Shown here one piece after another: positions 60,925 through 64,000 of a DNA stretch of 64,000 nucleotides. The stretch comes from JAZDOT01 sp043798355 (GTDB lineage Bacteria > Patescibacteriota > Gracilibacteria > Peribacterales > Peribacteraceae). Both the position numbers and the translations under genes were made by a program. The stretch lies in contig JAZDOT010000011.1 in NCBI GenBank assembly GCA_043798355.1, forward strand, positions 1-64,000, written 5' to 3'. Each line of letters begins with the position of its first letter. The stretch's first letter is position 1. The notes under the pieces are model-generated. The model made no database searches and was not told the DNA's origin. It was given only the letters and a program-made list of their open reading frames with translations.

Positions 60925-63209
60925 TGGATCATAGAAATCTCCCTTTACCGGTCTTGCATTCCTTCCGTCCCCTCACGGGCGCGGAGCACAGGCTCTGTGC
61001 TTTTGGCTGTAAGCCGCATGTCGAGGGGAAGTTTGACAGTGATATCAATCGGCCAATACAGGGTGCTGAACAGGTACTGGAAGCCCGCCAGCCGTTCATG
61101 AAATATCCGTTCAGCGTCATGAAAGCCAAGTGGGAGACGACGTTGTGGGATGATGCAAAGCAAGTTCTCAGGCGCATCCCCTATGTCGGAGGCGTTTTCA
61201 AAAATGAAAACGATCGGCTCTATGTGCAGGCCTGCCGCCAGCTCAATGACGAGGATGCGTGGGCTCTGCAGATGGAGAACGGCCTCCTCGTTGATGTCAT
61301 GGCAGCCCCGCCCCGCCGTGTCCAATCCAACATGATCGTGAAAACGGTCTGGGAGGGCATGAACAAGGACGAGCGCGCGGATCTCATCCTTCACTACTTC
61401 CAGGAGCGGTTCCCGGATTTCCGTCCTCCCATTGCCGAGCTCATGGAACCACTCAGGAAGCTTAAAGAGCGCGGCGCTGCTGCGCTCAATCCTGCAGCGC
61501 AACAGCATGCGGTGGAATCGGCTCAACAGCTGCTCTTCCTGCTTTCTGTGCAAAAGAATGGACCGGAAGGCATGATAGAAACACAGAAAGCCGTTTTTGA
61601 CGAATTGGAAGCGCACTTAGACGGCCATGAATTTGCCTATGATCTGCTTAAGATCGATCCGGATCCGAGAATCCGCGCTTTGGCTGCATATGAGAGGAAG
61701 CTTCCTGAAATGGATCAGGCTGTTCGCAAAAGCTTCGAGAAGCGCTACATCGACCCTGTTGCCGAGCGCCGCCTCACGGTCTCCGCCCAGCGCGACTTCC
61801 TCGAGGCGCTCGATGAAGATGCTGCCCGGGCGAGACCGGTTGCCCAAGTCAGGCTGGCAACACTGAAGGACAAGCATCCGCCCGTGTTTTCCGATGACGA
61901 TGCGAAGGACTTCGCGGAGGCGCTCCCGCCCTCCCTCATTCGCGGCGCCTTCCTCTACGGCATCCTCAAAGGAAAAGATCTTCAGACTCTCGTCGAGTTC
62001 TATGATCAGCGTTCAGCGAAGCTGACTGCGGCCAGGCAGCCCATTACGGCTTTCGTATCCCAGGAACTTTTGAATCTACAGAAGGGCATCATTCCTCTCT
62101 CCGAGGAAGAGCGCACGAAGATGGCCGAAGCCGAGCGTGCGAAGAATCCGTGGATCATCTCCGACATGCTGAAGGAAGAATTTGGCAAGCTCTCGGCTTC
62201 ACAGAAGCTGGCGGTTGGGGCCATCGGTGTCGGAGTGTTATATTTCGGCATCACCCGCATGATGCGGAAGTGGAATGAAGGCGGTCTGGTGGGTTTTGGC
62301 ATTCTCGCGGCCAGTGCCTACGCGCTTGGAGGGGACAAGATGGTGAGGGGAGCCATCGGGCGGTTTTCTGACAAGAAAGACGCACGGGATCTCGCGGAGA
62401 AGACTATGCCCGGCGTCGACTCCGAGCAGTTCCAGCGCTACGAGCATCTCATGCAGCACACGCAGCAGTATCTGGTTGAGCACGGGGAGGATGCGGATAT
62501 CTCCGAGCTCGCGGCCACCTGCGTCATCGCTGACCTCCCGATGAACATGCTTGCCCACCGTTTCAAGCCGACTCCTGACGGCCGCTCCGGCGACCTGAAC
62601 GTGGAAAATGGAGACCAGGAACTCATCGGCGCCATCGAGAAGAATCTCGGTGGAGCGATGAAGCCGGGGCTGCGCAAGATGATCCAGGGAAATCACTGGG
62701 GAAATCCGCTTGCGCACCTCTTCTACCTCTATGCACTCCACGGGGCTCCTGACACTGTCCGAAATAACCTTGAAGAGGACATCTCTATCATGAACCATCT
62801 CAATCCTCTGGCATCCCAAAGGCGGTCGTATGCCTCGAAGGGTCCTGTCGGGTACTGCGCTCCTCTCGAGGATGCCGAGAATTTCGACCAGATCACAGAC
62901 AAAAACGCGCGCGCAGCGTACATGCGTATCCTCATCGCCGGACGAGAAGCGGCGAAAGGAGAAAAACTCACGCTCGGAGATTTCATCATCTCCCTCACGG
63001 CGGATGTCCAGTGGATGCCGGCGGGGGTAGCGGGAGATGCGGGGCCGGAGGGGGCGAAGGGGGAAGAGGGGGAAAAGCCGGCAGAGAAGGATGTCCCTGA
63101 GCCTCCTCCGGCAGAACCCAAGAAGGATGTTCCTGATCCTGCGAAGGACAAGAAGGATGTTCCTGATCCTCCTATCTTTGGAGCAGTCGATGTCGCGCCC
63201 CAGATCTAG
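60924..63209 (+). CDS. Large protein of unknown function with central membrane pair
   Basis: 761 residues. The ATG at 60924 is within the stop of the previous gene. Mostly helical (MKYPFSVMKAKWETTLWDDAKQ), with an apparent membrane hairpin at about 430-475 (LAVGAIGVGVLYFGI ... LVGFGILAASAYALGG), then another helical domain, and a Pro-rich tail with repeated KKDVPDP units. No family is recognised. With its neighbours it forms an unknown module. Confidence 0.72.
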   Translation: MDHRNLPLPVLHSFRPLTGAEHRLCAFGCKPHVEGKFDSDINRPIQGAEQVLEARQPFMKYPFSVMKAKWETTLWDDAKQVLRRIPYVGGVFKNENDRLYVQACRQLNDEDAWALQMENGLLVDVMAAPPRRVQSNMIVKTVWEGMNKDERADLILHYFQERFPDFRPPIAELMEPLRKLKERGAAALNPAAQQHAVESAQQLLFLLSVQKNGPEGMIETQKAVFDELEAHLDGHEFAYDLLKIDPDPRIRALAAYERKLPEMDQAVRKSFEKRYIDPVAERRLTVSAQRDFLEALDEDAARARPVAQVRLATLKDKHPPVFSDDDAKDFAEALPPSLIRGAFLYGILKGKDLQTLVEFYDQRSAKLTAARQPITAFVSQELLNLQKGIIPLSEEERTKMAEAERAKNPWIISDMLKEEFGKLSASQKLAVGAIGVGVLYFGITRMMRKWNEGGLVGFGILAASAYALGGDKMVRGAIGRFSDKKDARDLAEKTMPGVDSEQFQRYEHLMQHTQQYLVEHGEDADISELAATCVIADLPMNMLAHRFKPTPDGRSGDLNVENGDQELIGAIEKNLGGAMKPGLRKMIQGNHWGNPLAHLFYLYALHGAPDTVRNNLEEDISIMNHLNPLASQRRSYASKGPVGYCAPLEDAENFDQITDKNARAAYMRILIAGREAAKGEKLTLGDFIISLTADVQWMPAGVAGDAGPEGAKGEEGEKPAEKDVPEPPPAEPKKDVPDPAKDKKDVPDPPIFGAVDVAPQI

Positions 63210-63226
63210 CGCGCTTCCTGCCGCCG

Positions 63227-63946
63227 CTATTCGATTCCAAATACCCGGTCTTGCTTATCTTCGGGGCTTGTTCCTACACGTACGCAGCAACGTAGGCGAG
63301 AGGGATCGGCACGTTGGCACTGCTCAGCGAGATCGAATGTGAGCTGACCTGGCGGGACGGGAATCATCGCGCCGCCGCCAACCACGCCGACAAAGATACG
63401 TACATTGTTCTCTGGAGTGTACGGCGTTCCTTGGAAGGGCACATGGACGGTGACCGAATTGCCGTTTCGCGTGACCGTACAGCCGCTCAAAATCTCCTTT
63501 GCATTGGGATTTCTCTGTGCTTCATTTTTTTTCTGAGAAACTTTTTCTGTTGGTGCTTTCTCTGCCGGAGCGGGCGTTGTAGGTTGAGATACTGTTTCCG
63601 GTGTATCTCCAGTCGCAGCTTCTGCAGCCTGGGTAGATGGCCTTTCGCTTGCCGGCTTTGACGGAGATGACTCCTCCACGGATACCACCTGTGCCTGACC
63701 CGTTTCGCTGTCCGGCTTGCTTGCTATGTACATATCGACTGCCTGCTTTGTTGCTCCTGTACCGGCCATCCCCAGGACGAAGGCGCGGGCGTACTTGACC
63801 CATTTCTGTACTCCCGTCTTCACGGGCCGGGCTGCGGCATCGATGGTTTCTGTCAGGTTGCCGAACTCCCTGCGAAGCGCCCTCTGTTTCTTTGTCGCAG
63901 AGGTATCCGCATGGGGCGGCGGGTTCTCCAGGCTCATTCTTGCCAT
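63227..63946 (-). CDS. Protein of unknown function with central disordered linker (start uncertain, may be partial)
   Basis: 239 residues from the ATG at 63946. A helical start with one possible membrane helix (YARAFVLGMAGTGATKQAV), a Pro/Thr/Glu-rich linker (80-145), then a small beta domain (ILSGCTVTRNGNSVTVHVPF ... GGGAMIPVPPGQLTFDL) ending with two Cys pairs. The frame stays open to the window edge (WLLGDRWLQKG precedes the ATG), so the true start may lie beyond 64000. An AGAAAGGA before the ATG at 63937 is a possible ribosome-binding site. Convergent with the previous gene. Confidence 0.62.
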   Translation of the reverse strand: MARMSLENPPPHADTSATKKQRALRREFGNLTETIDAAARPVKTGVQKWVKYARAFVLGMAGTGATKQAVDMYIASKPDSETGQAQVVSVEESSPSKPASERPSTQAAEAATGDTPETVSQPTTPAPAEKAPTEKVSQKKNEAQRNPNAKEILSGCTVTRNGNSVTVHVPFQGTPYTPENNVRIFVGVVGGGAMIPVPPGQLTFDLAEQCQRADPSRLRCCVRVGTSPEDKQDRVFGIE

Positions 63947-64000
63947 TCCTTTCTGCAGCCATCGGTCGCCAAGTAGCCACGCTGCCTTGTCCCCAATACT

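Overview
The window looks like a chromosome segment from a Candidate Phyla Radiation (Patescibacteria) bacterium, most likely of the Peregrinibacteria/Peribacteria type. This is inferred from gene style: compact single-copy genes with almost no Shine-Dalgarno motifs, TATAAT-like -10 boxes placed 6-7 nt before many start codons (leaderless starts), a fused gamma/alpha 2-oxoacid:ferredoxin oxidoreductase, T4SS-pilin-like membrane proteins, and many large proteins without recognisable function. No 16S rRNA gene is present, so the assignment is tentative.

Layout. 1-3.3 kb: copper-handling operon on the minus strand (exported Cys/His protein, HMA-SafE-cupredoxin fusion, start of a CopA-like ATPase), a secreted protein and a zinc ribbon. 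3.5-10.7 kb: two giant genes, a propeller/coiled-coil/MoxR-type ATPase and a transglutaminase/VWA protein. 10.7-21.4 kb: metabolism and RNA modification (korAB, flavodoxin, 2-hydroxyacid dehydrogenase, leuA, purM, ABC ATPase, rlmE, rsmG, pyrE). 21.4-24.2 kb: secreted protein with a planctomycete-like LEPR-XLL signal and a structured leader. 24.2-28.7 kb: DUF559 gene between two MITE-like repeats, then pheS, a membrane protein, a type-4 UDG, purE, tRNA-Arg and tRNA-Ala. 28.8-36.9 kb: SLH/beta-propeller protein with a structured leader RNA, DUF4215 secreted protein, toxin-antitoxin pair, gmk, an asparaginase-like protein and a 53-residue membrane protein. 36.9-38.7 kb: phosphohexomutase and a coiled-coil protein.

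39.0-41.9 kb holds the most exciting system: a complete diversity-generating retroelement (DGR). The target gene ends in a variable repeat (VR). It is followed by a template repeat (TR), an Avd gene in the opposite orientation, and a reverse transcriptase with the DGR-type GNLTSQ and YTDD motifs. VR and TR (111 bp) differ at 14 positions, and every one is an adenine in the TR. A near-perfect inverted repeat follows the VR and is absent after the TR.

41.9-56.1 kb: glycogen phosphorylase, twin triple-repeat pilin-like proteins, Bax-inhibitor-1 family protein, nusB, rnc, rpsJ, tuf, mutY, a DUF4215 secreted protein and rny. 56.5-64.0 kb: lamin-tail protein, a RAYT transposase next to covarying REP hairpins, and a three-gene unknown module.

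The window is unusually rich in non-coding repeats of four kinds: (i) degenerate tandem arrays of 7-, 8- or 9-nt units, often arranged as inverted pairs and in places embedded in frame in conserved genes (rlmE, korA, mutY, udg); (ii) purine/pyrimidine MITE-like elements with about 23-bp terminal inverted repeats; (iii) 24-nt REP elements; (iv) a GC-rich palindrome seen twice.
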